Below are positions 33,056 through 41,641 of a stretch of 64,000 bases of DNA, piece by piece. The position numbers and the translations under genes were made by a program. The notes below the pieces were generated by a model. The model saw only the letters and a list, made by a program, of their open reading frames with translations. It was not told the DNA's origin and ran no database searches. Location: contig DASQMX010000031.1 in the NCBI GenBank assembly GCA_035645275.1, forward strand, positions 310,001 through 374,000, given 5' to 3'. The stretch's first letter is position 1; each line of letters opens with the position of its first letter. Source of the DNA: Paranoxybacillus sp035645275 (lineage in GTDB: Bacteria > Bacillota > Bacilli > Bacillales > Anoxybacillaceae).

Positions 33056-34240
33056 TTATACTTTAGCATGAAAAAGGTTTAGCTTGGCGATTCGTTCAGC
33101 TGCTTCCTGCAAGCGCTCTTCGCTTGTCAGCAAACCTGCACGCACATATCCTTCCCCATATTCGCCAAAACCAATTCCTGGAGCAACAACTACATGCGCT
33201 TTCTCAAGAAGCAAATCAGCAAACGTTTCTGACGTGAATCCTTTCGGAACAGGAAGCCAGGCAAAAAACGATCCTGCTGGAGCAGTGACATCCCAGCCAA
33301 TGTCTTTTAAAGCTCGAATAAAAACATTGCGCCGCGATTCGTATAGCTGAACAAGTTCATTCACACAATCTTGCGGTGCTAAAAGCGCGTGTGCTGCCGC
33401 TTCTTGTATCGCACCAAAGATGCTTACGTAAAGATGATCTTGCAATAGATTGAGCGCCTCGATGACACTTTCATTTCCAACAGCAAAGCCAACGCGCCAA
33501 CCGGCCATATTGTACGTTTTGGAAAATGTATAAATTTCAATCCCAACTTCTTTTGCTCCATCTACTTGCAAGAAGCTAAGCGGTTTTTTGCCGTCAAAAC
33601 CGATTGCACCGTAAGCAAAATCATGAACGACACATATATCGTTTTTGGCCGCAAAGGAGACGGTTTCCGCAAAAAACTCCTTTGTGGCAATGGCGCCCGT
33701 CGGATTGTTCGGATAGTTGAGAAACATTAATTTCGCATTTTCTGCTACGGTTGGGGACAGCTCCTTATAGTCAGGTAAGAAGCCATTTTCCACCCTTAAA
33801 GGCATCATTTCCATTTTCGCTCTCGCAAGCGCAATACCAGACCAATAATCAGGATAACCTGGGTCAGGAACGAGAACAACATCTCCAGGATTGACTAAAC
33901 ATTGGGGAATTTCAACAAGTCCGGCTTTCCCGCCGAATAAAATGGCCACCTCCTTTTCCGGATCGAGCTTGACTTTATATTCACGCTCATAAAAAGTGGC
34001 TACCGCCTCTTTCAAAAAATGATAGCCGCGAAACGGCGAATATTTATGATAAAGCGGATTAGCCGCTGCGTTTTGCAGCGCCTCGACAATATGAGGGGGA
34101 GTCGGCTGGTCAGGATTCCCCTGTCCGAGATTAATGACATCATGCCCTTCGGCAATCACTCTTCCCACTTTTTCAACGAGCGAAGCAAAAAACTGCTTCG
34201 GCAAACTTTGTAATAAATCTGATTGAACAAAATTTTTCAT
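33056..34240 (-). CDS. mtnE: Methionine-salvage aminotransferase MtnE
   Basis: A 394-residue class I PLP aminotransferase (YkrV type) that converts 4-methylthio-2-oxobutanoate to methionine, with glutamine as favoured donor in Bacillus. The PLP lysine lies in FSKTYNMAGWRVG; NYPNNPTGA binds cofactor phosphate/substrate; the C-terminal YVRAGLL has the carboxylate-binding Arg. Divergent from mtnU, whose product handles the ketoglutaramate made by glutamine transamination. Transcription may continue toward the mtnW riboswitch. Confidence 0.93.
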   Translation of the reverse strand: MKNFVQSDLLQSLPKQFFASLVEKVGRVIAEGHDVINLGQGNPDQPTPPHIVEALQNAAANPLYHKYSPFRGYHFLKEAVATFYEREYKVKLDPEKEVAILFGGKAGLVEIPQCLVNPGDVVLVPDPGYPDYWSGIALARAKMEMMPLRVENGFLPDYKELSPTVAENAKLMFLNYPNNPTGAIATKEFFAETVSFAAKNDICVVHDFAYGAIGFDGKKPLSFLQVDGAKEVGIEIYTFSKTYNMAGWRVGFAVGNESVIEALNLLQDHLYVSIFGAIQEAAAHALLAPQDCVNELVQLYESRRNVFIRALKDIGWDVTAPAGSFFAWLPVPKGFTSETFADLLLEKAHVVVAPGIGFGEYGEGYVRAGLLTSEERLQEAAERIAKLNLFHAKV

Positions 34241-34335
34241 CGTTTACACCTACTCAAAAATTTCTTGAAATTCTAGTCACAAATCATATATCGTAAAAAT
34301 CAAATTGTAAAGTTAAAATTTTTTCGAGGTGAAAA

Positions 34336-35127
34336 ATGATGTCTTTAAAAATAGCTTGTATTCAGCTTGATATCGCGTTTGGTCATCCTGAAGAAAATAA
34401 AAAACGGGTCCGCGCCGAAATTGAAAAAGTGATGTTACAGCAGCCGGATATTATCGTCCTTCCTGAATTATGGTCAACAGGATACGACTTAACACGCCTT
34501 GATGTAATTGCTGATGAACACGGTTCTGACACAAAAGCATTTATTAGCAAACTTTCCCGTCTGTACAATGTTAATATTGTCGCTGGTTCCATTGCGAAAA
34601 AAACGGATGCGGGCGTTACGAATACTATGTACGTCGTGAACCGTCACGGGGAGATTGTCTCGGAATATAGCAAACTTCATCTTTTTAAACTAATGGATGA
34701 GCATTTATATTTGCAGCCTGGGGAAACAGAAGGACTGTTTATTCTTGAAAACACATTATGCGCAGGAGTTATTTGTTATGACATTCGCTTCCCGGAATGG
34801 CTTCGCGTTCATACAACAAAAGGAGCAGAAATTGTTTTTGTTGTTGCCGAATGGCCTCTACCCCGCCTTAACCATTGGCGTGTGCTGCTACAGGCACGGG
34901 CGATTGAAAATCAATGCTACGTAATCGCCTGCAATCGCTCAGGAAAAGACCCAAACAACATCTTTGCCGGACATTCGATGATGATTGATCCGTGGGGAGA
35001 GATTATTAGCGAAGCCGAGGAAAATCCTTGTTCCATCGTGGCACAAATTGACTTAGATAAAGTCAAACAAGTGCGTAAACAAATTCCGATTTTCGCTGAT
35101 CGCCGTCCTGAACGATATACCAATTAA
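34336..35127 (+). CDS. mtnU: Nitrilase-superfamily amidase MtnU (2-oxoglutaramate amidase)
   Basis: A 263-residue carbon-nitrogen hydrolase. The Glu-Lys-Cys triad is visible: LPELWSTGYD, SKLHLF and GVICYDIRFPEW. In B. subtilis MtnU (YkrU) hydrolyses alpha-ketoglutaramate, the by-product of MtnE using glutamine, so its position divergent from mtnE makes sense. Two adjacent ATGs (34336 and 34339) follow GAGGTG; either may be used. Followed by the mtnKA promoter. Confidence 0.92.
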   Translation: MMSLKIACIQLDIAFGHPEENKKRVRAEIEKVMLQQPDIIVLPELWSTGYDLTRLDVIADEHGSDTKAFISKLSRLYNVNIVAGSIAKKTDAGVTNTMYVVNRHGEIVSEYSKLHLFKLMDEHLYLQPGETEGLFILENTLCAGVICYDIRFPEWLRVHTTKGAEIVFVVAEWPLPRLNHWRVLLQARAIENQCYVIACNRSGKDPNNIFAGHSMMIDPWGEIISEAEENPCSIVAQIDLDKVKQVRKQIPIFADRRPERYTN

Positions 35128-35146
35128 AAAATTTTCAAAAAAGGTA

Positions 35147-35176
35147 TTGACAAAAATTCTAATTTCCATGTATGAT
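35147..35176 (+). promoter_or_regulatory. Promoter of the mtnKA leader
   Basis: TTGACA (35147-35152) and TATGAT (35171-35176), 18 bases apart, precede the second SAM riboswitch. Confidence 0.75.
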
Positions 35177-35250
35177 TCGAATCAAGTGAAAAACGAAATA
35201 ATTTTCCATCGATTCAAAAAATTAAAAACAACAAAATATACTGGTTCGAA

Positions 35251-35410
35251 ACTCTTATCAAGAGTTGGCTGAGGGAATTGGCCCAATGAAGCCCAGCAAC
35301 CGGCCGTAATACTATCGTGAGATAGGGCGCATCACCCGCGCCGGAAGAAATTCCGCAAGGTACGGTGCTAAGTCCAACAGAAAGAGGAACTCTTTCTGAA
35401 AGATAAGAGG
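35251..35410 (+). promoter_or_regulatory. SAM-I (S-box) riboswitch of mtnKA
   Basis: CTCTTATCAAGAGTTGGCTG, GAGGGAATTGGCCC, GATGAAGCCCAGCAACCG, ACGGTGCTAAGTCC and closing AGATAAGAG give the full S-box pattern, with an enlarged P3 region. A terminator follows at 35429. Confidence 0.96.
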
Positions 35411-35428
35411 TGAGAAGGGAAAATCTTC

Positions 35429-35460
35429 AAGCCTCTTTCCATATGCGAAAGAGGCTTTTA
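35429..35460 (+). terminator. SAM riboswitch terminator upstream of mtnK
   Basis: AAGCCTCTTTC and GAAAGAGGCTT pair over CATATGC, followed by TTATTTAT. It is the off-state hairpin. Confidence 0.9.
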
Positions 35461-35536
35461 TTTATGTGTGAACTACCCGCTACCTCACTTCGCTTGAATT
35501 AGGTTATGTAAAAAATCATTAAGGAGGCATCATCAC

Positions 35537-36736
35537 ATGGCAATTTCTAAACAGTCCGTATATCAACCGTTAACAGAAAGTACGGCCATTTCTCTTGCTC
35601 TTCGTCTAGGGTTGTTCCCGGAAGGTGCACCGCTTACATGCCGCGAAATCGGAGACGGCAACTTAAATCTTGTCTTTCATATCGTTGACCAAAACAAAAA
35701 CAAAGGAATTATTATCAAACAAGCGTTGCCTTACGCGAAAGTTGTCGGTGAAAGCTGGCCGTTGACGTTAAAACGTGCCGTCATTGAAAGCAACGCCTTG
35801 CGTACATTTGCCAGCTATGTCCCAGAGTATGTCCCGAAAGTTTACTATTCCGATGAATCTTTAGCGATTACAGTGATGGAAGATTTATCTCATTTACAAA
35901 TCGCCCGCAAAGGCCTGATCGAAGGAAAAACATATCCGCTTCTTTCACAACATATTGGCGAATTTTTAGCGAAAACACTGTTTTATACGTCTGATTTCGG
36001 ACTGAACCAGCAGCAGAAAAAACAGCTGGCCCAAAGTTTTGTTAATCCGGAACTATGTAAAATTACTGAGGATCTTGTATTCACTGACCCATTCTTTGAC
36101 CATGACACAAATAATTTTGAAGAAGAGCTGCGCAACGATGTTGAAACACTTTGGAACGATTCAGCATTAAAACTTGAAATAGCAAAACTGAAAAGAAAGT
36201 TTTTAACAGAAGGCGATGCACTTTTACATGGTGATTTACATACAGGAAGCATTTTTGCAAGCGACGAAGAAACGAAAATCATCGATCCGGAGTTTGCCTT
36301 TTATGGTCCGCTCGGCTTTGACCTTGGACAGTTTTTTGCAAACTTGCTCTTAAATGCGTTGTCCCGAAATGAAGAAGAAAGAGAACCTTTATTGGCTCAT
36401 GTCGAGAAAACGTGGGAAGTGTTTCAACAAACATTTTCCGAGCTTTGGGAAAATGACAATGTAGAGACTTATGGAAAAGTTCCAGGCTTTTTGCAGGAAG
36501 TATTAGACAAAACATTGACAGACGCCATCGGGTTTGCCGGTTGTGAAATCATTCGCCGCACGATCGGTTTAGCACACGTCGCTGACCTAGATGGCATTGA
36601 GGATAAAGAAAAACGCCTAAACGCCAAACGCCATGCACTTCGCCTCGGAAAAACACTGATTTTAAAGCGCGAATCGATGAGCAAAATCCAAGAAATTCGC
36701 AAACTTTTCACACAAACAACATTGGTAAACAACTGA
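35537..36736 (+). CDS. mtnK: 5-methylthioribose kinase MtnK
   Basis: A 399-residue aminoglycoside-phosphotransferase-fold kinase that phosphorylates 5-methylthioribose at C1. LLHGDLHTGSIF is the catalytic loop and IIDPEFAFYGPLGFD the metal-binding segment. AAGGAGGC precedes the ATG. First gene of mtnKA; mtnA starts 17 bases after its stop. Confidence 0.96.
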   Translation: MAISKQSVYQPLTESTAISLALRLGLFPEGAPLTCREIGDGNLNLVFHIVDQNKNKGIIIKQALPYAKVVGESWPLTLKRAVIESNALRTFASYVPEYVPKVYYSDESLAITVMEDLSHLQIARKGLIEGKTYPLLSQHIGEFLAKTLFYTSDFGLNQQQKKQLAQSFVNPELCKITEDLVFTDPFFDHDTNNFEEELRNDVETLWNDSALKLEIAKLKRKFLTEGDALLHGDLHTGSIFASDEETKIIDPEFAFYGPLGFDLGQFFANLLLNALSRNEEEREPLLAHVEKTWEVFQQTFSELWENDNVETYGKVPGFLQEVLDKTLTDAIGFAGCEIIRRTIGLAHVADLDGIEDKEKRLNAKRHALRLGKTLILKRESMSKIQEIRKLFTQTTLVNN

Positions 36737-36753
36737 ATAAGGAGAGAGCTTCA

Positions 36754-37812
36754 ATGAATGAAACAGTAACAATTCCACGTTCAGTAGAATGGAATGAGAC
36801 TTATATTACGATTTTAAACCAACAAAAGCTGCCATTAGAGACTGAATATTTAGAATTAAAAACTATTAAAGACGTATGGGAAGCGATTTTCTCCCTAAAA
36901 GTACGTGGTGCTCCTGCCATCGGCATTGCAGCAGCATACGGACTTGCTCTAGCGGCACAAAGTTATCAAACTGAATCCATCCCCGAATTTAAACAACTTT
37001 TACAAAAAGACCGGAACTATTTAGCAAGCTCACGTCCGACTGCCGTTAATCTTTTTTGGGCTCTTGACCGCCTGTTTTCTAGCATCGAAAACGTCTCTTC
37101 CGTCAATGAAGCAAAAACAACACTCATTCATGAAGCGATTCGCATTCAAATTGAAGACGAGGACGTTTGCCGCCAAATCGGAGAACACGCTTTATCGCTT
37201 TTTAAAGATGGCGACAAAGTATTAACGATTTGTAATGCTGGCTCTATCGCTACTGCCAAATATGGTACTGCGCTCGCTCCTTTCTATTTGGCGAAAGAAA
37301 AAGGCATTAATTTAAAAGTATTCGCTTCTGAAACGCGACCTGTATTGCAAGGAGCAAGATTAACAACGTGGGAACTTATGCAAGCTGGAGTGGATGTAAC
37401 GCTTATTACAGATAACATGGCGGCACAAACGATTCGCACAAAAGGAATTAATGCTGTCATCGTCGGAGCAGATCGCATCGCTGCTAACGGTGATACAGCA
37501 AACAAAATCGGCACATTTGGGCTCGCCTTGCTCGCTAAAGCATTTAACATTCCGTTTTATGTCGCTGCCCCCCTATCAACGATCGATTTGAAAACGAAAA
37601 CCGGAGCTGACATTCCAATTGAAGAACGAAGCGCAGATGAAGTTACCCATATTTACGGAACTCGCATCGCTCCAGAGGGGGTAAAAGTATATAATCCTGC
37701 CTTTGATGTAACACCAAATGAATTAATTACCGCCATTATTACAGAAAAAGGGATTATTCGTGGAAATTATACAGAAGCTCTTGCAAATTTATCCCGTTCT
37801 AATCGTCCGTAA
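36754..37812 (+). CDS. mtnA: 5-methylthioribose-1-phosphate isomerase MtnA
   Basis: A 352-residue eIF2B-like isomerase converting MTR-1-phosphate to methylthioribulose-1-phosphate. Catalytic Cys lies in TICNAGSIATAKYG and the Asp in GADRIAANGDTANKIGT. GGAGAG precedes the ATG. The final codons (LSRSNRP, stop) are encoded inside the two-hairpin element that starts at 37793, so the C-terminal tail was replaced by the insertion; the enzyme core is intact. Confidence 0.95.
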   Translation: MNETVTIPRSVEWNETYITILNQQKLPLETEYLELKTIKDVWEAIFSLKVRGAPAIGIAAAYGLALAAQSYQTESIPEFKQLLQKDRNYLASSRPTAVNLFWALDRLFSSIENVSSVNEAKTTLIHEAIRIQIEDEDVCRQIGEHALSLFKDGDKVLTICNAGSIATAKYGTALAPFYLAKEKGINLKVFASETRPVLQGARLTTWELMQAGVDVTLITDNMAAQTIRTKGINAVIVGADRIAANGDTANKIGTFGLALLAKAFNIPFYVAAPLSTIDLKTKTGADIPIEERSADEVTHIYGTRIAPEGVKVYNPAFDVTPNELITAIITEKGIIRGNYTEALANLSRSNRP

Positions 37813-37917
37813 GACTCCCACCTCTACAGGTGGGAGATAACGGACGCTAAGAACCCGATAAGTTCAACTAACATCAGTAGGGGATGAACTCCCCCACTGA
37901 TGAAGTTTCACTTTATT
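37793..37917 (+). mobile_element. Two-hairpin TTTAT-bounded element, copy B
   Basis: A 125-bp copy, about 85 to 90 percent like copy A by eye and in inverted orientation to it, preceded by TTTAT (37788-37792). It has stem 1 (ACTCCCACCT/AGGTGGGAG, closed by GTCCGT/ACGGAC), the linker CCGATAAGTTCAACTAA and stem 2 (CATCAGTAGGGG/CCCCCACTGATG), and ends CACTTTATT. It contributes the mtnA stop and ends four bases before the ribosome site of the ABC binding-protein gene. Confidence 0.65.
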
Positions 37918-37932
37918 TAAGGAGGGATAACC

Positions 37933-39060
37933 GTGAAATCGTTAAAAAAGTTGTTCATTTCAACCGCTTTATTCAGCTTGCTTCTTAGCGGCTGCACCAA
38001 TGAGCAAGATGCTGTCAGTCAGTCAAAAACAGAGCAAGCTACTGCACAAAAAGCAGAAACAAAATCGGCAACAACCGAAAACGTAGAAATTCCGGAAAAA
38101 TTGAAAAAACCAATAAAAATTGCCGCAATTATGCAAATGTCCATCGGTACGTTTTCCTCGCAATATATTGCGGGAGTAAAAGAACAAGTTGAAAAGTTCG
38201 GCGGTGAAGTACAAATTTACAACGCTGACAACGACTTAGCGAAAATGGCTTCCTATGTGGAAACCGCGATTACACAAAATGTTGATGCTATTCTCTTAGA
38301 CCATGGCCGCGCCGATGCGTTGCAAGGTCCTGTCGAAAAAGCCGTTGCCAAAGGAATTGCTGTCGTCGCATTTGATAATGATTTAAACATACCAGGCGTT
38401 ACCGTCATTGATCAAGATGATTACAGCTTAGCATGGAAAACATTAAAAACGCTTGCGGAAGATTTAAACGGTGAAGGTGAAATTGTAACGATTTGGGTTG
38501 GCGGATTTACCCCGATGGAACGACGTCACATCATTTACGATGCGTTTAAAAAACGTTATCCAAACATTAAAGAAGTAGCTAAGTTTGGCACAGCCAGCGC
38601 GAATACCGCGCTCGATACCCAAGCACAAATGGAAGCCATTTTAAAAAAATATCCAAATAAAGGGGATATTGATGCTGTTTTCGCGACTTGGGATGAATTC
38701 GCCAAAGGCGCTGTCCGTGCGATTCAACAAGCAGGCCGCAATGAAATTAAAGTATATGGTATCGATTTAAGTGATGAAGACTTACAAATGATTCAACAAA
38801 ACAACAGCCCTTGGGTAGCAACGACGGCTACCGATCCTGCCGAAGTCGGAAGAGTGCAAGTCCGCTTTGCTTATCAAAAAATTGCTGGAGAAAAAACACC
38901 AAATATTTATTCACTTGAGCCTCATTTAGTAAAAAAAGCTGACTTGCCAAATGAACAAATTTCAATGAAACAACTTGGTGAATATATCGATGATTGGGGT
39001 AAATCTAATGTTGCTGTCTCGCCATGGATGAAAACATTGGAAGAACAGGTGAACAAATAA
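37933..39060 (+). CDS. Sugar ABC transporter substrate-binding lipoprotein (ribose type), candidate methylthioribose binder
   Basis: A 375-residue lipoprotein with lipobox LLLSGC (Cys21) and a type I periplasmic-binding fold (Peripla_BP_4: IAAIMQMSIGTFSSQYIAGV, DAILLDHGRADAL, VVAFDNDL, WDEFAKGAVRAIQQAG). The start is GTG 37933 after GGAGGG. First of three genes with ATPase and permease, directly downstream of mtnKA and separated only by element copy B. Location suggests uptake of methylthioribose or a related pentose; this is inference. Confidence 0.88.
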   Translation: MKSLKKLFISTALFSLLLSGCTNEQDAVSQSKTEQATAQKAETKSATTENVEIPEKLKKPIKIAAIMQMSIGTFSSQYIAGVKEQVEKFGGEVQIYNADNDLAKMASYVETAITQNVDAILLDHGRADALQGPVEKAVAKGIAVVAFDNDLNIPGVTVIDQDDYSLAWKTLKTLAEDLNGEGEIVTIWVGGFTPMERRHIIYDAFKKRYPNIKEVAKFGTASANTALDTQAQMEAILKKYPNKGDIDAVFATWDEFAKGAVRAIQQAGRNEIKVYGIDLSDEDLQMIQQNNSPWVATTATDPAEVGRVQVRFAYQKIAGEKTPNIYSLEPHLVKKADLPNEQISMKQLGEYIDDWGKSNVAVSPWMKTLEEQVNK

Positions 39061-40574
39061 TGAATGAGTTGCAAATGCTGAACATCTCTAAATCGTTTGA
39101 CGAAGTAACCGTATTAAACGGCGTGAATTTCCATGTAAAGCAAGGGGAAGTTCACGCTCTTTTAGGAATGAACGGGGCTGGAAAAAGCACATTAATGAAA
39201 ATTCTTGCAGGCGATTTTCCTCCTGATGGCGGAACAATTATGATTGATGGGAAACAATATACATTTTCTTTCCCTCTCGATGCGAAAAAAGCAGGAATCG
39301 GCCTTGTTGCCCAAGAGGTAGATACCGCCCTTTTTCCAGCCCTATCCGTCTGTGAAAATATTATCGCCAATGAAATAGTAGAAACGAAGACATCTCCGTT
39401 TCTCTCATGGAACAAACAAAAACAGCGGGCAAAAGAGTTATTGCGCCAAGTCGGCTTGGAAATTAATATCAATAAGCTTGTTCATGAATGCAGTCTTCAT
39501 GAGAAACAGCTAATTTTACTAGCAAAAGTACTGTTTTCTTCAGCCAAATATATTATTTTAGATGAACCGACAGCTCCTTTAAGCACCGCAGAAACAAAGA
39601 GATTATTTCAAATTATCCACCAGTTAAAAGCAAAAGGTGTTTCGTTTATTTACATTTCTCATAAACTGGGAGAAATTAAAGAGATTTGTGACCGTGTTAC
39701 GATTTTACGCGATGGTAAAGTGGTTCATCGTTCACCTATATCAGACATTACCATCGATGAAATGATTGAGCATATGCTCGGTCGCACTTATCAATCCGCT
39801 AAAAAAGAAAAAAGAACACTTGGCGAAACAATCGCTTTCGAGGTGAAGAATTTATTGATCCCGAAAACAAAAACAACCGTAAATCTACAAATTCGCAAAG
39901 GAGAAATCGTCGGAATTGCGGGTCTTGTAGGAGCGGGAAAAACGGAACTAGCTCATAGTTTGTTTGGATTAGAGAAAACAAGCGGACAATGGTGGATTAA
40001 TGGAAAAGAATATACTATTTCTTCTCCTATCGAAGCGATTGAGGCAGGGATTGCCTACATCCCTGAGGAACGGCGCAAACAAGGATTATTTATGAACGAG
40101 AGCGTCGAAAAAAATTTAACCGTTCGTCTTTTATCTTCACTGACAAACTTTCAGTGGATTCATAGACAGAAAGAAGAAAAACTTGCACTAAGTTTAATTG
40201 AGTCTTTAAAAGTCCGTCCTTCTCTTCCAAAAATAACAGTGAAACATTTAAGCGGCGGTAATCAACAAAAAGTAGTCATTGGCAAATGGTTTAGCACAAA
40301 TAGTGAAGTGTTCATTTTCGATGAGCCGACGAAAGGGATTGATGTAAACGCCAAAGCAGAAATTTTTTCCATCATCCAATCACTTGCTAAACAAGGGAAA
40401 GCGATTCTGTACTTGACGAATGAGTTTCAAGAATTGCTCGATATTGCAGATACAATTCATGTCATGGTAGATGGTGAACTTGTAAAAACTTTTTCTGCTG
40501 AGGAAGCAACACATGAAAAACTTGTCTATTACAGTAGTGGAGGTGAAACTTTGTGGCACAAACTGCCGTCATAA
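39060..40574 (+). CDS. Sugar ABC transporter ATPase with two nucleotide-binding domains
   Basis: A 504-residue RbsA/MglA-type ATPase. Domain 1 has Walker A GMNGAGKST (36-44); its signature region is degenerate (HECSLHEKQLILLAKVL instead of LSGGQ). Domain 2 has GLVGAGKTE, the signature LSGGNQQKVVIGKW and Walker B VFIFDEPTKGIDV. One degenerate and one canonical site is common in this family. The ATG overlaps the stop of the binding-protein gene (TAATG). It shares a 22-base overlap with the permease. Confidence 0.93.
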   Translation: MNELQMLNISKSFDEVTVLNGVNFHVKQGEVHALLGMNGAGKSTLMKILAGDFPPDGGTIMIDGKQYTFSFPLDAKKAGIGLVAQEVDTALFPALSVCENIIANEIVETKTSPFLSWNKQKQRAKELLRQVGLEININKLVHECSLHEKQLILLAKVLFSSAKYIILDEPTAPLSTAETKRLFQIIHQLKAKGVSFIYISHKLGEIKEICDRVTILRDGKVVHRSPISDITIDEMIEHMLGRTYQSAKKEKRTLGETIAFEVKNLLIPKTKTTVNLQIRKGEIVGIAGLVGAGKTELAHSLFGLEKTSGQWWINGKEYTISSPIEAIEAGIAYIPEERRKQGLFMNESVEKNLTVRLLSSLTNFQWIHRQKEEKLALSLIESLKVRPSLPKITVKHLSGGNQQKVVIGKWFSTNSEVFIFDEPTKGIDVNAKAEIFSIIQSLAKQGKAILYLTNEFQELLDIADTIHVMVDGELVKTFSAEEATHEKLVYYSSGGETLWHKLPS

Positions 40575-41563
40575 AAAAAGAGAAAAAACAAAAAATTTCT
40601 CTTCTGCAAATTTTGTATAAGCATGGGACATTGCTCGCTATTTTGGCTGTGATTACTTATTTCAGCATCACGATTGAACAATTTTTTACGTATGAAAATT
40701 TCAGCGATATTTTGCGGTCGATTTCCATTGTGACACTTGTCGCCATTGGTATCACCTTTTCCTTAATTGTTGATGGATTTGATTTATCGGTTGGCTCTAC
40801 GGTCAGCTTATCAACGATTGCCAGTGCAGCGGCGCTTGTATTATATCGCCAAGAAATTCTCGTTACATTGCTTGTCCCTATTTTATTAGGCATCGCAGTC
40901 GGACTTTTAAATTCACTGTTGATTGTAAAACTAAAACTTCCTGATTTACTTGCCACATTAGCAATGATGTACATCATAAACGGCATACAGCTTACTTACA
41001 CAAAAGGTTTTTCTATTTATAATGATATGCCGCTTCCTGAAGGCGGAATAGCACCCGGAAAATTTATTCCTTCTTTTTTATTCATCGGACAAGGTGAGTG
41101 GCTTGGCGTTCCTTTTTCCGTATTGTTAATGCTCTTTTTAGTTTTTGTTTCTCATATATTTTTGACATATACAAAACCGGGACGTCTCTTTTATATGACG
41201 GGTGAAAATCGTGAAGCGGCCCGACTTTCTGGAATCCCTGTTAACCGTTATCGCACATATGCTTATGTCATTAGCAGCTTATTTGCTGCCATCGCCGGAA
41301 TTGTTCTTGCCTCCCGAATCGGTACAGGACAAGTTTCAGCGGGCGCACCGTTATTAATGGATGGGGTTGCTGCGGCTTTTATTGGTGTTTCCGTTTTTGG
41401 CATTGGAAAGCCAAATGTCATCGGGACGCTGTTCGGTTCCATTTTAATCGGTGTGTTGCTTAACGGATTAACAATGATGAACGTGCCATATTATGCTCAA
41501 GATATTATAAAAGGCGGAATTTTAATCGGTGCCTTGGCGTTATCTCACATACAAAAGAAATGA
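40553..41563 (+). CDS. Sugar ABC transporter permease (RbsC type)
   Basis: A 336-residue BPD_transp_2 permease with eight to ten helices and the cytoplasmic loop YMTGENREAARLSGIPVNRYR that contacts the ATPase. The start is GTG 40553 after GGAGGTGAAA, inside the end of the ATPase gene. Only one permease gene is present, so it presumably works as a homodimer. It ends at hairpin repeat copy 9. Confidence 0.92.
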   Translation: MAQTAVIKKEKKQKISLLQILYKHGTLLAILAVITYFSITIEQFFTYENFSDILRSISIVTLVAIGITFSLIVDGFDLSVGSTVSLSTIASAAALVLYRQEILVTLLVPILLGIAVGLLNSLLIVKLKLPDLLATLAMMYIINGIQLTYTKGFSIYNDMPLPEGGIAPGKFIPSFLFIGQGEWLGVPFSVLLMLFLVFVSHIFLTYTKPGRLFYMTGENREAARLSGIPVNRYRTYAYVISSLFAAIAGIVLASRIGTGQVSAGAPLLMDGVAAAFIGVSVFGIGKPNVIGTLFGSILIGVLLNGLTMMNVPYYAQDIIKGGILIGALALSHIQKK

Positions 41564-41573
41564 GAATCGACCC

Positions 41574-41641
41574 AAGCTGTCTCAAAAAACAAAAGGTCAG
41601 ACCCCGCAAACCACAGGTCAGACCCTTATGAGACAGCTTTT
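41574..41641. repeat. Intergenic hairpin repeat, copy 9 (GTCTCA arms, doubled core)
   Basis: Arms AAGCTGTCTCA and TGAGACAGCTTTT enclose two direct copies of AGGTCAGACCC (41594 and 41615 regions). It lies between the permease and ogt and overlaps the ogt 3' end, supplying its stop codon. Confidence 0.85.
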
